Shown here: piece after piece, positions 40,153 to 48,026 of the stretch
Position numbering within the stretch: the stretch's first letter is position 1
How the letters are laid out: every line of letters starts with the position of its first letter
Assembly (NCBI GenBank): GCA_964454015.1
Contig: CAYVQF010000016.1
Coordinates: 21,828-85,827 of the forward strand
Source of the DNA: CAYVQF01 sp964454015
Lineage (GTDB): Bacteria; Myxococcota_A; Bradymonadia; UBA4248
Length of the DNA stretch: 64,000 nucleotides
Direction: 5' to 3'
The notes under the pieces: generated by a model
Told to the model about the DNA's origin: nothing
The model's input: only the letters and a program-made list of their open reading frames with translations
Database searches by the model: none
Translations under genes and position numbers: made by a program

Positions 40153-42207
40153 ATGGGTGAAGAGGAAGCGGTGGCGGTGCCGACGTTGACCTTTGGGGCG
40201 GAGATCCTGGGGAAATACCGAGTGGGGATCTTCCTGGAGGAGCGGGCTGGGGTGGCGCGCTACGAGGCGACGCATGTGATTCTGGATCGGCCGCTCTGGC
40301 TCTGGGTCTACGAAGGAGAGCCGGCACACGCGGCGCTGTTCGAGGCGCGGATGCGGGCGGCGGCGTCCCTGCGCGACAAGGGATTGCTGGATATTTTGGA
40401 GGTCGTGCGGTGGCGGGAGCAGACGCTGGTGGTGAGCGCCCAGGTGGCGGGCGAGACGCTGGCGGCGGCCGCTGCGACTCGGCGCTCGTGGAGCATGGCG
40501 CAGGTGTTGAGTTGGCTGCGGCCAGGGGTGAAGGCGTTGACGGCTCTGCATGAGGGTGACCTGGTGCATGGTCGCTTGGGCCCTGAGGCGCTGATGCGGG
40601 TTGGGGCCCACCGGGTGGTGCTGTGGGATCTGCCGCGGATGCGCCTGCACGCCGACGAGGTCCACCTCTGTGCGTCGCTTAGCGCCGAGACGGTGTGGAC
40701 GCTTGCGCCGGAGTGGGTGGTCGAGCCCGAGACGGTAGGGGAGAGCGCCGACGTCTATGCCCTGGGCTGCATGGTGTATCGCTTGCTCTTTGGTGACTTT
40801 CCCTTCGCGGCATCGGGCGCGCCGGAGATGTTGGCGGCGCACCTCACGACCCAGGCGTCTCTCCCCAGCGCGGTCGGGGGGGGGGTAGAGCGGGCGCTGC
40901 TGCGGGCCTTGGCCAAGCGCCCGGGGGTGCGCTTCGAGACGGCGGCGGCGTTTTTGGCCGCCCTGGAGCGGCCGCAGGACTTTTTCCGGCCAGCGCCGGT
41001 GGGTGGCGCTTGGGTGCTGCCCGATTGGCTCGCGCTGCAGGTGAGTGCCAGCGCTGTGGCGCCGTGTACGCCGCAGGAGGAGGCGTGCGGGGAAGACGTC
41101 GCGGCGCAGCCCCTCGTGTTGGAGGCGAAGATTTCGAGTGGGAGCGCGGCCGCGTCGGCTGGCGCGGCTTCGCGGGCCGGTCTGCGGGTGGTGTGGTGGC
41201 GCCTGGTGGGCCGCATGAGGCGTTGGGGGGATGCGCTGGCAGCGGGCGTCGCGGGACAGTGGCGCGGTGCTGGTACGGGGCGTTACCTGGTGGTGGCGTT
41301 GGTGGTGGCGCTGGTGGTGGGGGTGAGCGCCTTGGGCGCGGCCCTGTGGCAGGTGGCGGTGCGGCCTCTGGATGAGGGTGTGGTGGTGCGCTCAGCGCCG
41401 CGGGCGTTATTGGCTGGCTTGAACGAGGACTTGGCCTCCGAGGAGATGGTGTTGATCCCCGGTGGGCTGGCAGTGGTGGGAGAGGGTGAGGCGGCCAGGC
41501 TGGTGTGGGTCGCGCCGTTTTACATGGATGTGTACGAAGTGCAGGCGGTGGATTTCCTGCGTTCCCAGGGAAGGCGCCTGGTCGAGCCAGGGGAGCCGAT
41601 GCGCGGGGTGAGTTGGGATGAGGCGGCGGAATATTGTCGGGCCGTGGGGAAACGCCTGCCGTTGGAGGCGGAGTGGGAGCGGGGGGCGCGGGGGCCACTG
41701 GGGTGGCCCTACCCGTGGGGAACAACCTTTTCTTGTGGCCACGCGCATGTGCACATGGCGGCCTGTGAGCCGCCTTTGGCGTGGCGTTGTCGTGAGCCGC
41801 GGCCGGTGTCGGCCGCGCCGGACCCGCTGTGTGTGGATCTTGGGCAGCCGCTGGTGCGAGGCGGGCGCGGTATGCCCTGGGGCCAGGGGGACCAGAGTTT
41901 TTATGGGGTGTGGGATAGCTTTGGCAACGTGCGCGAATGGGTCGCGGACGAGGTGGTTCCGGGGGGGGCGGCGCGGATCGTCAAGGGGGCGGCCTTTTCG
42001 CGTGAGGAGCAAGCGCCGATGACCTTGGCGGCGCGCTCCGTGCGCGAGGCTGGGGCGCAGCACGCGGACATCGGCTTTCGCTGTGTGCGGGACTACGGAG
42101 GCGCAACTTGGCGCCAGCGTTCCCGAGAAGGGGCGCGGTCGCAGGGGGGGCGCTTGGACCGCTATGTGTTGGGCTTGGCGACGGAGGCAGCGCCGGAGCT
42201 GCCCTGA
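40153..42207 (+). CDS. Pseudokinase-transmembrane-FGE-like fusion, 684 aa
   Basis: Residues 18-275 are a degenerate Hanks kinase (LGKYRVGIFLEERAGVARYEAT, SADVYALGCMVYRLLFGDFPF). The VAIK lysine is lost in LWLWVYEG, HRDLKPxN reads HGRLGPEAL (139-147), and DFG is DLPRM. A transmembrane helix (YLVVALVVALVVGVSALGAALW, 378-399) leads to an exported FGE/SUMF1-fold domain (425-665; VSWDEAAEYCRAVGKRLPLEAEWERG, SFGNVREWVAD, DIGFRCVRD). The two catalytic cysteines of true formylglycine-generating enzymes are absent, so it is probably a binding domain. It is a likely one-way sensor with a catalytically dead cytoplasmic half. The ATG follows GGGAGGAG; a GTG three bases upstream is also possible. It has a G10 tract in its coding sequence and a 46-bp tail overlap with pcm. 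Confidence 0.85.
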   Translation: MGEEEAVAVPTLTFGAEILGKYRVGIFLEERAGVARYEATHVILDRPLWLWVYEGEPAHAALFEARMRAAASLRDKGLLDILEVVRWREQTLVVSAQVAGETLAAAAATRRSWSMAQVLSWLRPGVKALTALHEGDLVHGRLGPEALMRVGAHRVVLWDLPRMRLHADEVHLCASLSAETVWTLAPEWVVEPETVGESADVYALGCMVYRLLFGDFPFAASGAPEMLAAHLTTQASLPSAVGGGVERALLRALAKRPGVRFETAAAFLAALERPQDFFRPAPVGGAWVLPDWLALQVSASAVAPCTPQEEACGEDVAAQPLVLEAKISSGSAAASAGAASRAGLRVVWWRLVGRMRRWGDALAAGVAGQWRGAGTGRYLVVALVVALVVGVSALGAALWQVAVRPLDEGVVVRSAPRALLAGLNEDLASEEMVLIPGGLAVVGEGEAARLVWVAPFYMDVYEVQAVDFLRSQGRRLVEPGEPMRGVSWDEAAEYCRAVGKRLPLEAEWERGARGPLGWPYPWGTTFSCGHAHVHMAACEPPLAWRCREPRPVSAAPDPLCVDLGQPLVRGGRGMPWGQGDQSFYGVWDSFGNVREWVADEVVPGGAARIVKGAAFSREEQAPMTLAARSVREAGAQHADIGFRCVRDYGGATWRQRSREGARSQGGRLDRYVLGLATEAAPELP
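40876..40885 (+). repeat. G10 homopolymer inside the pseudokinase-FGE gene
   Basis: Ten consecutive G residues lie in the kinase-like part and code the Gly run of SAVGGGVERA. Slippage here would shift the frame, removing the transmembrane and FGE parts. Confidence 0.9.
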
Positions 42208-42854
42208 ACGAGGTCAGGGGGGGACGAGGCTTCGGCCAGGCCCGTCATGGGCACGAAACGAACGGGCAGGAGGCGCTGCACTTGGAGGCGGTCGCCGCGG
42301 TGCTGTGCCAAGACGAGGTGCTGTTCGTCAGCGTCGCCGATGGGCATGATCAGCCGCCCCTCTGGGTGGAGTTGGTGGGTGAGCGGTGGGGGGATCTTGG
42401 GGGCGACGGCGGCGGCGATGATGGCGTCGAAGGGCGCCATTTCTGGCCAGCCGAGGTAGCCATCGCCGCAGCGGAAGTGGATCTGAGTGAGGCCGAGCGC
42501 AGCGAGGGTCGTGCGGGCGAGCGCCGTGAGGGTGGGGTGGATCTCGATGGTGTAGACGTGGCAGCCCAGGTGCGCGAGGACGGCGGTCTGGTAGCCTGAT
42601 CCGGTGCCGATTTCGAGGACCCTGTGCCCGGGGCGGAGGACCATGGCTTGGGTCATGAAGGCGACGACATAGGGCTGGGAGATGGTCTGTCCGGCGGCGA
42701 TGGGGAGGGGGTGATCGGCGTAGGCGTGTGCAGCGAGGTGGGGGGGGACGAAGCGCGCGCGATCGATGCTCGCCATGGTGTGGAGCAGGCGTGGGCAGTG
42801 GATGTCGCGGGCGGCGAGTTGTTGGGCCACCATGTTTTTGAGGGCGAGCTGCAC
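42162..42854 (-). CDS. pcm: Protein-L-isoaspartate O-methyltransferase
   Basis: Repairs damaged (isoaspartyl) proteins by S-adenosylmethionine-dependent methylation. 230 aa from a GTG start with GGAGG four bases upstream. The N-terminal pattern MVAQQLAARDIHCPRLLHTM and the SAM loop VLEIGTGSGYQTAVLA are family-typical. The C-terminal tail is Ser/Ala-rich and extends about 20 residues past the usual end, overlapping the 3' end of the converging pseudokinase-FGE gene by 46 bp. The frame is open upstream to 42989, but that part is Pro-rich and abuts a poly-C run. Confidence 0.92.
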   Translation of the reverse strand: MQLALKNMVAQQLAARDIHCPRLLHTMASIDRARFVPPHLAAHAYADHPLPIAAGQTISQPYVVAFMTQAMVLRPGHRVLEIGTGSGYQTAVLAHLGCHVYTIEIHPTLTALARTTLAALGLTQIHFRCGDGYLGWPEMAPFDAIIAAAVAPKIPPPLTHQLHPEGRLIMPIGDADEQHLVLAQHRGDRLQVQRLLPVRFVPMTGLAEASSPPDLVQGSSGAASVAKPNT

Positions 42855-42863
42855 GGTGCCTCC

Positions 42864-42874
42864 GGGGGGGGGGG
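42864..42874 (-). repeat. 11-base homopolymer (poly-C on the coding strand) upstream of pcm
   Basis: Eleven G residues on the plus strand sit directly next to the GGAGG ribosome site of pcm. Length changes could alter translation initiation. Confidence 0.85.
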
Positions 42875-42968
42875 ATGGGGCCGGCGCTGGGTTGGGTTGG
42901 CGCGGGCGGTGGGCAGCCTCCGCGGGCGGGTGTTCGGGTGCTCGAGTCGGTAGGCAGAGGCATGGGGT

Positions 42969-43081
<113 letters not shown>

Positions 43082-43084
43082 AAG

Positions 43085-43156
43085 TGGGCGCAACAGGGAT
43101 TGAACCTGTGACCCTCGGCTTGTAAGGCCGATGCTCTCCCGCTGAGCTATACGCCC
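43085..43156 (-). tRNA. tRNA-Val (anticodon TAC)
   Basis: 72 nt. The acceptor GGGCGTA pairs with TGCGCCC, the D arm has GCTC/GAGC, the anticodon stem TCGGC/GCCGA flanks CTTACAA, and the T arm holds GGTTCAATCC. The discriminator is A and CCA is not encoded. It lies 3 bp upstream of tRNA-Asp. Confidence 0.96.
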
Positions 43157-43207
43157 GGTCATCTTGAGAGGACCGTTCGGTCCGCCCAGCGCGCTCAAGC
43201 GAGGCGG

Positions 43208-43236
43208 AAAGTACGTGAAGAGCGAGGAGGTGTCAA
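43208..43236 (-). promoter_or_regulatory. Promoter of the tRNA-Val/tRNA-Asp operon
   Basis: On the minus strand a perfect TTGACA (43231-43236) is followed after 17 bp by TACTTT (43208-43213). It lies about 50 bp before tRNA-Val with only non-coding sequence between. Confidence 0.65.
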
Positions 43237-43306
43237 CAAAAAAAGCAGACCCTCTGCGCGATTTTTTTCGCCTCGCTCTGGCGGTCACCAGGGTTGTCAC
43301 GCGCGC

Positions 43307-44500
43307 CTAGGGCTGGCCACTCTGGGCCAGGGCAAAGAGGAGGTGGGCCATGGTGTGGACGGCCAGGGGCATGGCCGCTTCGTCGACGTCGAAGTGGGGA
43401 CTGTGGAGCGGGTGGGTGATGCCCAGCGCCGGGTTGCGCACGCCGAGGTAGAGGTAGAGGGCTGGGACGCGGGCGGAGAAGGCCGAGAAGTCTTCGGCGC
43501 CCATCTGAGGTGGGTGAAGGCGCAGGTCCTGGCCGAGGAGGCGCTGGAGGATGGGCAGGGCCGAGGCCAGGAGGGTGGGATCGTTGGTGGTGACGTCGGC
43601 GCCGCGGTGAAAGTGAGTCTCGGCGAGGAGGCCGAAGGTCTGGGCGACGGAGGCGACGGTGGCGCGGATGATCTCTTGCCCACTGTGGGCGGTTTCTGGG
43701 TCGAGGGCGCGCCAGATGCCTTGGAATTCGGCGCTCTCGGGGATGACGTTGTAGGTGTTGCCGGCGCTGAAGCGGCAGACCGAGGCGACGTGTGGGTGTC
43801 GGGCGTCGAGGCGCCGGCTCAAGGCGGTGTAGATGGCGGGGATCATCGTGGCGGCGGCGGCGATGGGATCGCTGCCGGTGTGGGGGTAGGCGCCGTGGCA
43901 AGAGGTGCCGCGCACTTCGACGCGGAAGTGGTCGCTGCTGGCCCAAGCGCCGCCGTGGCAGTAGCCGATGGTGCCGACGTCGAGGTCGGGCATGCAGTGG
44001 AGGGCGAAGATGGCGTCGAAGGGGAAGCGGTGGAGGAGGCCGTCGCTGAGCATGGCCTGGGCGCCCGAGGGTCCTGCTTGGGGGGCGCCTTCTTCGTTGG
44101 GTTGGAAGACGATGCGCAGCTTCCCGGGCCAGTGGGCGGCGTTGATTTTGGCAACGCGCGCCAGGGCCAGGGCGATGGTGGCGTGGACGTCGTGGCCACA
44201 GGCGTGCATGCGCCCGGGGTGCTGCGAGCAGTAGGGGACGGCGTTGGCCTCGTTGATGGGCAGGGCGTCGATGTCGGCGCGGTAGGCCAAGGTGGGCCCG
44301 GGCAGGGCGCCTTCCACGGTGGCGACCAGGCCGTGCCCGCCGATGCCGCGGTGGGGAGGCATGCCGAGGGCGTCGAGCTGTTCAGCGAGGTAGGTGGCGG
44401 TGAGGCGTTCCTCGCCGCCGAGCTCGGGGATGGCGTGGAGGTGGCGGCGGTGGGCTCGGGTCCACTGGGGGAGGTCGTCGGGGAGGGAGAGGGTGGTCAT
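43307..44500 (-). CDS. M20-family amidohydrolase, possible diaminopimelate deacylase
   Basis: 397 aa with the di-metal site of M20D enzymes: MHACGHDVHAT, QPNEEG, ALHCMPDLDVGT and QMGAEDFSAF. Relatives hydrolyse N-acyl amino acids (HipO, AbgB) or N-acetyl-diaminopimelate. It overlaps dapD by 4 bp (ATGA), so the two are translated together. That context suggests it removes the acyl group added by DapD in lysine and peptidoglycan precursor synthesis, replacing the usual DapE (M20A). Substrate preference is inferred, not visible. Confidence 0.88.
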   Translation of the reverse strand: MTTLSLPDDLPQWTRAHRRHLHAIPELGGEERLTATYLAEQLDALGMPPHRGIGGHGLVATVEGALPGPTLAYRADIDALPINEANAVPYCSQHPGRMHACGHDVHATIALALARVAKINAAHWPGKLRIVFQPNEEGAPQAGPSGAQAMLSDGLLHRFPFDAIFALHCMPDLDVGTIGYCHGGAWASSDHFRVEVRGTSCHGAYPHTGSDPIAAAATMIPAIYTALSRRLDARHPHVASVCRFSAGNTYNVIPESAEFQGIWRALDPETAHSGQEIIRATVASVAQTFGLLAETHFHRGADVTTNDPTLLASALPILQRLLGQDLRLHPPQMGAEDFSAFSARVPALYLYLGVRNPALGITHPLHSPHFDVDEAAMPLAVHTMAHLLFALAQSGQP

Positions 44501-45330
44501 CGCAGTGCCTCTTCGAGCGCTGTGGAGCGGTCGGTGCGTGCGTCGCGGTACTTGACGATGATCGGGGCGTAGGTGTGGAGCTGGTGGCTCTGGGCGAAGG
44601 GGCCGGGGAGGGCACGGCTGCCGGGGACGACGACGGCGTAAGGGGGCACTTCGAGGGTGCCGTCTGGGGTGGCCCGGTAGCTTCGTCCGTGGACGTTGTC
44701 GAAGAGGGTGGTGCCCCGGGTGAGGATGGTGCCCGAGGCGAGGACCGCGCCTTGGCGGACGAGTGTCCCTTCATAAATGCCGCAATTGCCGCCGACGAAG
44801 ACGTCGTCTTCGATGATGACCGGGAGGGTGCCGATGGGCTCGAGGACCCCTCCGAGCTGGGCGGCGGCAGAGATGTGGCAGCGCTTGCCCACCTGGGCGC
44901 AGGAGCCGACCAAGGCGTGGGAGTCGATCATGGTGTCGTCGTCGACGTAAGCGCCGACGTTGATGTAGGCCGGTGGCATGATGGTGACGTTGTGGCCGAC
45001 GTAGGCGCCAGCGCGCACGGCGCTGCCCCCCGGGACGATGCGGATGTTGCGCTCGATGAGAGGGAGGGGTTGGAGGGCGTAGGTGTCTTTGTCGGCGAAG
45101 GAGAGGGGGCCGGCGTTGGGGAAGGTGGTGAGACGTCCGAGGCGGAAGCCGAGGAGGATGGCGCGTTTGACGAGTGGATCGACGCGCCAGGTGCCGTCGT
45201 GGTTGGCGGCGGTGCGGAGGTGGCCGGCGCTGAGGGCGACGAGGAAGCGATCGAAGGCGGCGCGGCGATGTTCTGCCGTGAGGGTGTCATCGTCGAGGGC
45301 CTGGGTGAGGAGGGTGCGGAGTGGGTCCAT
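44497..45330 (-). CDS. dapD: Tetrahydrodipicolinate N-succinyltransferase
   Basis: 277 aa, matching the usual 274. The N-terminal DapD domain is followed by a left-handed beta-helix of hexapeptide repeats (VRAGAYVGHNVTIMPPAYINVGAYVDDDTMIDSHALVGSCAQVG is the diagnostic stretch). It transfers succinyl from succinyl-CoA in the lysine/DAP pathway. The ATG at 45330 is set by family length; the frame stays open upstream to 45801 but reads as low-complexity Pro/Ser. A TACAAT box at 45404-45409 could be the -10, without a good -35. Confidence 0.94.
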   Translation of the reverse strand: MDPLRTLLTQALDDDTLTAEHRRAAFDRFLVALSAGHLRTAANHDGTWRVDPLVKRAILLGFRLGRLTTFPNAGPLSFADKDTYALQPLPLIERNIRIVPGGSAVRAGAYVGHNVTIMPPAYINVGAYVDDDTMIDSHALVGSCAQVGKRCHISAAAQLGGVLEPIGTLPVIIEDDVFVGGNCGIYEGTLVRQGAVLASGTILTRGTTLFDNVHGRSYRATPDGTLEVPPYAVVVPGSRALPGPFAQSHQLHTYAPIIVKYRDARTDRSTALEEALR

Positions 45331-45583
45331 GGTGGTGCCTGATGCAATGGGGAAGGGAGCTTGGCCACCTGGATCTCCGGATGGGGGTAGTGGCGCGGGG
45401 TGAATTGTAGCGCAGTGCAGGCGTGGTGCGCCATGCGCGCGAGGGTAGGTGGGGTGAGCGACGTGGGTGGATCCCAAGAGAAGGGAGGGGAGGATGGGTG
45501 GCAGATGAGGGAGCGCTTGACCGGGTGGTCGTTGCGTAGGAGAGTCGGCGTGGCACTGGGATGAGGATTGGCGTGGAGACTGT

Positions 45584-46144
45584 ATGGTTAAGTGTTGGGT
45601 TTTGGTGATTGTTTTTGGGTGTTGGGGGACGGCGGCGCTGGCGCAGGAGGGGGGCGCGGTGGCGTGGGAAGGTTTCAAGGTGGAGGTGCCGCCCGGTTGG
45701 TCGGCAGAGGAGGTGCCCTTCTCCGGGACGGCTCCGTCGCGGGTGTTGTACCTGGCGTTGGAGGGAAATGATTTGGAGGCGTTGGTGGCCATGGTGCGCA
45801 CGGATGCGGTGGCCGAGGGCTTGCGGAGCCAGACGTTGGCGACGGCGGTGGAGGCCTATGGGGAGGGTCTGGTGCACGGATGGGGCGGGGCGGTGGAGGG
45901 TCGGCACGTGAAGCGCTGTGCGCTCGGTGTTGCGCCGCACATCGCCGTGTATGGGGTGGGCTTCCAGGTGCGTTTTGGGACGCTGCGCAGTGAGGTTTGG
46001 TTGTGTGGTGCTCGCGATGAGTTGTCGGAGCGGACCTTGGTGGTGGCGGCCTGGAGCGGCCGTGCGCAGGTCATCGATGTGGAGGCGCGGGCGGAGTTGT
46101 TGGCAGTGATGGCGGGTGCGGGCTTTGCGCGGCCAGGAGAGTAA
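45584..46144 (+). CDS. Hypothetical secreted protein, 186 aa
   Basis: A signal peptide (WVLVIVFGCWGTAALA) is followed by a small beta-rich domain (WEGFKVEVPPGWSAEEVPF, then LEALVAMVRTDAVAEGL) resembling PsbP/MOG1-like proteins, with a pair of cysteines near residues 110 and 140. No family is certain. GGAG lies 5 nt before the ATG. It converges on the DUF4139 gene, 1 bp apart. Confidence 0.6.
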   Translation: MVKCWVLVIVFGCWGTAALAQEGGAVAWEGFKVEVPPGWSAEEVPFSGTAPSRVLYLALEGNDLEALVAMVRTDAVAEGLRSQTLATAVEAYGEGLVHGWGGAVEGRHVKRCALGVAPHIAVYGVGFQVRFGTLRSEVWLCGARDELSERTLVVAAWSGRAQVIDVEARAELLAVMAGAGFARPGE

Positions 46145-46145
46145 C

Positions 46146-48026
46146 TCAGAAGGGGAGTTCGCTTTTGGCCGGAGAGCGGATTTCGAAGATGATGGTGTGC
46201 TGCTGGGTGGCGTTGGGATCGAGGCTGAGTCTGGCGGTGAGGAAGCCTGTTTTTTCGTCATGTTGGAAGCCGCGGGCTTCCTGAAGGGTGACGGTGAGGG
46301 CGCCGATCTCCGAGACGGGGATGCGTTCGGTGAGTTCGATGGTGATGTGGCGCTTCGAGAGGTTGGTGATGAAGATGTCGACGGTGCTCTCGAGGGTGCG
46401 GTTGCCGGTGATGGCCGATTCGCCGCGGTAGTTGTGGACCCGGCGTCGGACCCGGATGGCGTCGTCGCTGCCGAAGCCGAGCTCGAAGGCGTCCCCAGGG
46501 GCGACGAAGGCTCCTTTGCTGCGGCCGACCATGGCGCCGTTGCTGACGACGTTGATGGGGCCGGCCAGTAGGGCTTTATCGCTGTCGAGGTTGGCGAGGG
46601 CGCGGATATGGGCGACTTGGCTGCGTTCCGGGCGCAGGACGCGGGAGACTTTTGCGGGCATGTGGCAGGTGTGAATGGGTACACGCAAGGCTTCGCCCGT
46701 GCTGGGGAGATCGATGGAGTGGGTGGCAGTGAACTCGAGGACCTGGCCGCCGTCGTCGACGCCTGGCATTTGGGTGGTTGCGCGCTGTCCATCGTCGGGT
46801 CCGGTGGTGGCGATGTCTTGGTCGCGGCTTTCGATGACGATCCGTTGGCGCTCCTCGAAGGACTTGCGCCGCGAGGCGAGGATGTCATCTTCGATGGCGG
46901 GTGGAGAGGCGCTGCGGCCAGGGCGGGCGGTGGAGAGGGTGAGTTGGACCTGGGGCCAGCTCTCTCCGGTCCGCTGCCAGACGGTCGCGAAGGTGGTGAG
47001 GGTCAGCTTGGCGTCGCTGGTGTCTTCACTGTGTTGGAGCTCGGCGAGGTGCTCGGGTCGCCAGAGGGCACAGGGGGTGCGGTAGGTAAGTTCGACGGCG
47101 ACGGGTCTTGGCTGGTTGGCGGCGATTTGGATTTCGATGACCGCTTCGTAGCGGGGCTGGGGGCCTTGGGCGGCGAGGCGTTGGGAGGCTTGTTGGGCTT
47201 CGATTTCGGCCTGATCGCGCTCGATGAGCGCGACTTCGAGCTGGGCCAAGGTGACGGCGCGGGCGGAGTCGAGTTGACCAAAGGCCGAGCGCCATTGGTC
47301 CAGGTCTTCGTCGTCGGCGGCGATGGGGACGCGGCGCAGTCCTTGGAGCCAGTCGTCGGCGAGATGGGCGACGCGCTGCGAGCGTGCCTGGAGGCGCGCC
47401 AGGGCCTGATGGGCGGCGTTGAGTCGTCGCTGGGCTTCGCGGTGGGCTTCTTCGAGCTCGAGTGGATCGAAGTGAGCCGTGGCCAGGGCGCGCCGGCGCA
47501 CTCTGGCGGTGAGGATCTGGCAGGGCTGGGGCGAGGGCTCTTCGAGGGGGAGGATGGGGAGGTCCGCTCCGTCGTCTTCCGCGCCGTCAGCGGCGGGGTC
47601 GATGGCCGGCAGTGGGGTGGCAGGGCTCGGCTCACGGTCGTCGCTGCGGTCGAGGTCGAGGACTTCATCGGTGGCAGCGTCTGGGGTAGGTGCGGTGCTT
47701 TCGGGGGCTTCTTGGGGTGCGGGTTCAGACTTGGACGCGTCTTGGCCAGTGGGGTGGTCCACGGGTGCCGGTTCAGGTATGGGCTCGGGATCTGGGAGTA
47801 TCCGAACCTGAACGGAGCGGTCATCGACGAAGGGGGAGATGCCGGCGACGGCGATCCACTCGATGCCCCCCTGTAGGTTGAGGTCGCAGTGTCGCCGGAC
47901 CTCGGCGCGGTCTTCGTAGAGGGTGACGTGTACGGCTCGGCTGGCGTAGGTGGGCCTCTCGGGCGGGATGGCCGGTTCAGCTTGGGGAGGAGCCGGGGTG
48001 ATGGCGGCGCTGTCGTGGCTAGTCAC
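46146..48026 (-). CDS. DUF4139 (mucoidy inhibitor A-like) protein, second of a tandem pair
   Basis: 626 aa, GTG start, overlapping the upstream paralogue by 8 bp. The N-terminal DUF4140-like part (VTLYEDRAEVRRHCDLNLQGGIEWI, PFVDDRSVQVRIL) and C-terminal DUF4139 beta domain (VELTYRTPCALWRPEHLAEL, FELGFGSDDAIRVRRRVHNY) are both present. Between them sits an acidic disordered insert (about 75-165, Pro/Asp/Glu-rich) and a coiled coil. No signal peptide is visible, so it may be cytoplasmic or exported otherwise. DUF4139 proteins are widespread with little known function. Confidence 0.83.
   Translation of the reverse strand: MTSHDSAAITPAPPQAEPAIPPERPTYASRAVHVTLYEDRAEVRRHCDLNLQGGIEWIAVAGISPFVDDRSVQVRILPDPEPIPEPAPVDHPTGQDASKSEPAPQEAPESTAPTPDAATDEVLDLDRSDDREPSPATPLPAIDPAADGAEDDGADLPILPLEEPSPQPCQILTARVRRRALATAHFDPLELEEAHREAQRRLNAAHQALARLQARSQRVAHLADDWLQGLRRVPIAADDEDLDQWRSAFGQLDSARAVTLAQLEVALIERDQAEIEAQQASQRLAAQGPQPRYEAVIEIQIAANQPRPVAVELTYRTPCALWRPEHLAELQHSEDTSDAKLTLTTFATVWQRTGESWPQVQLTLSTARPGRSASPPAIEDDILASRRKSFEERQRIVIESRDQDIATTGPDDGQRATTQMPGVDDGGQVLEFTATHSIDLPSTGEALRVPIHTCHMPAKVSRVLRPERSQVAHIRALANLDSDKALLAGPINVVSNGAMVGRSKGAFVAPGDAFELGFGSDDAIRVRRRVHNYRGESAITGNRTLESTVDIFITNLSKRHITIELTERIPVSEIGALTVTLQEARGFQHDEKTGFLTARLSLDPNATQQHTIIFEIRSPAKSELPF

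Noticed and set aside
40153..42207. Annotation as a formylglycine-generating enzyme or active kinase
   Set aside because: The catalytic cysteines, the HRD aspartate and the ATP lysine are all missing.
44497..45801. A longer dapD beginning at 45801
   Set aside because: The extra 157 residues are low-complexity Ser/Pro/Ala, and the family starts at the ATG at 45330.
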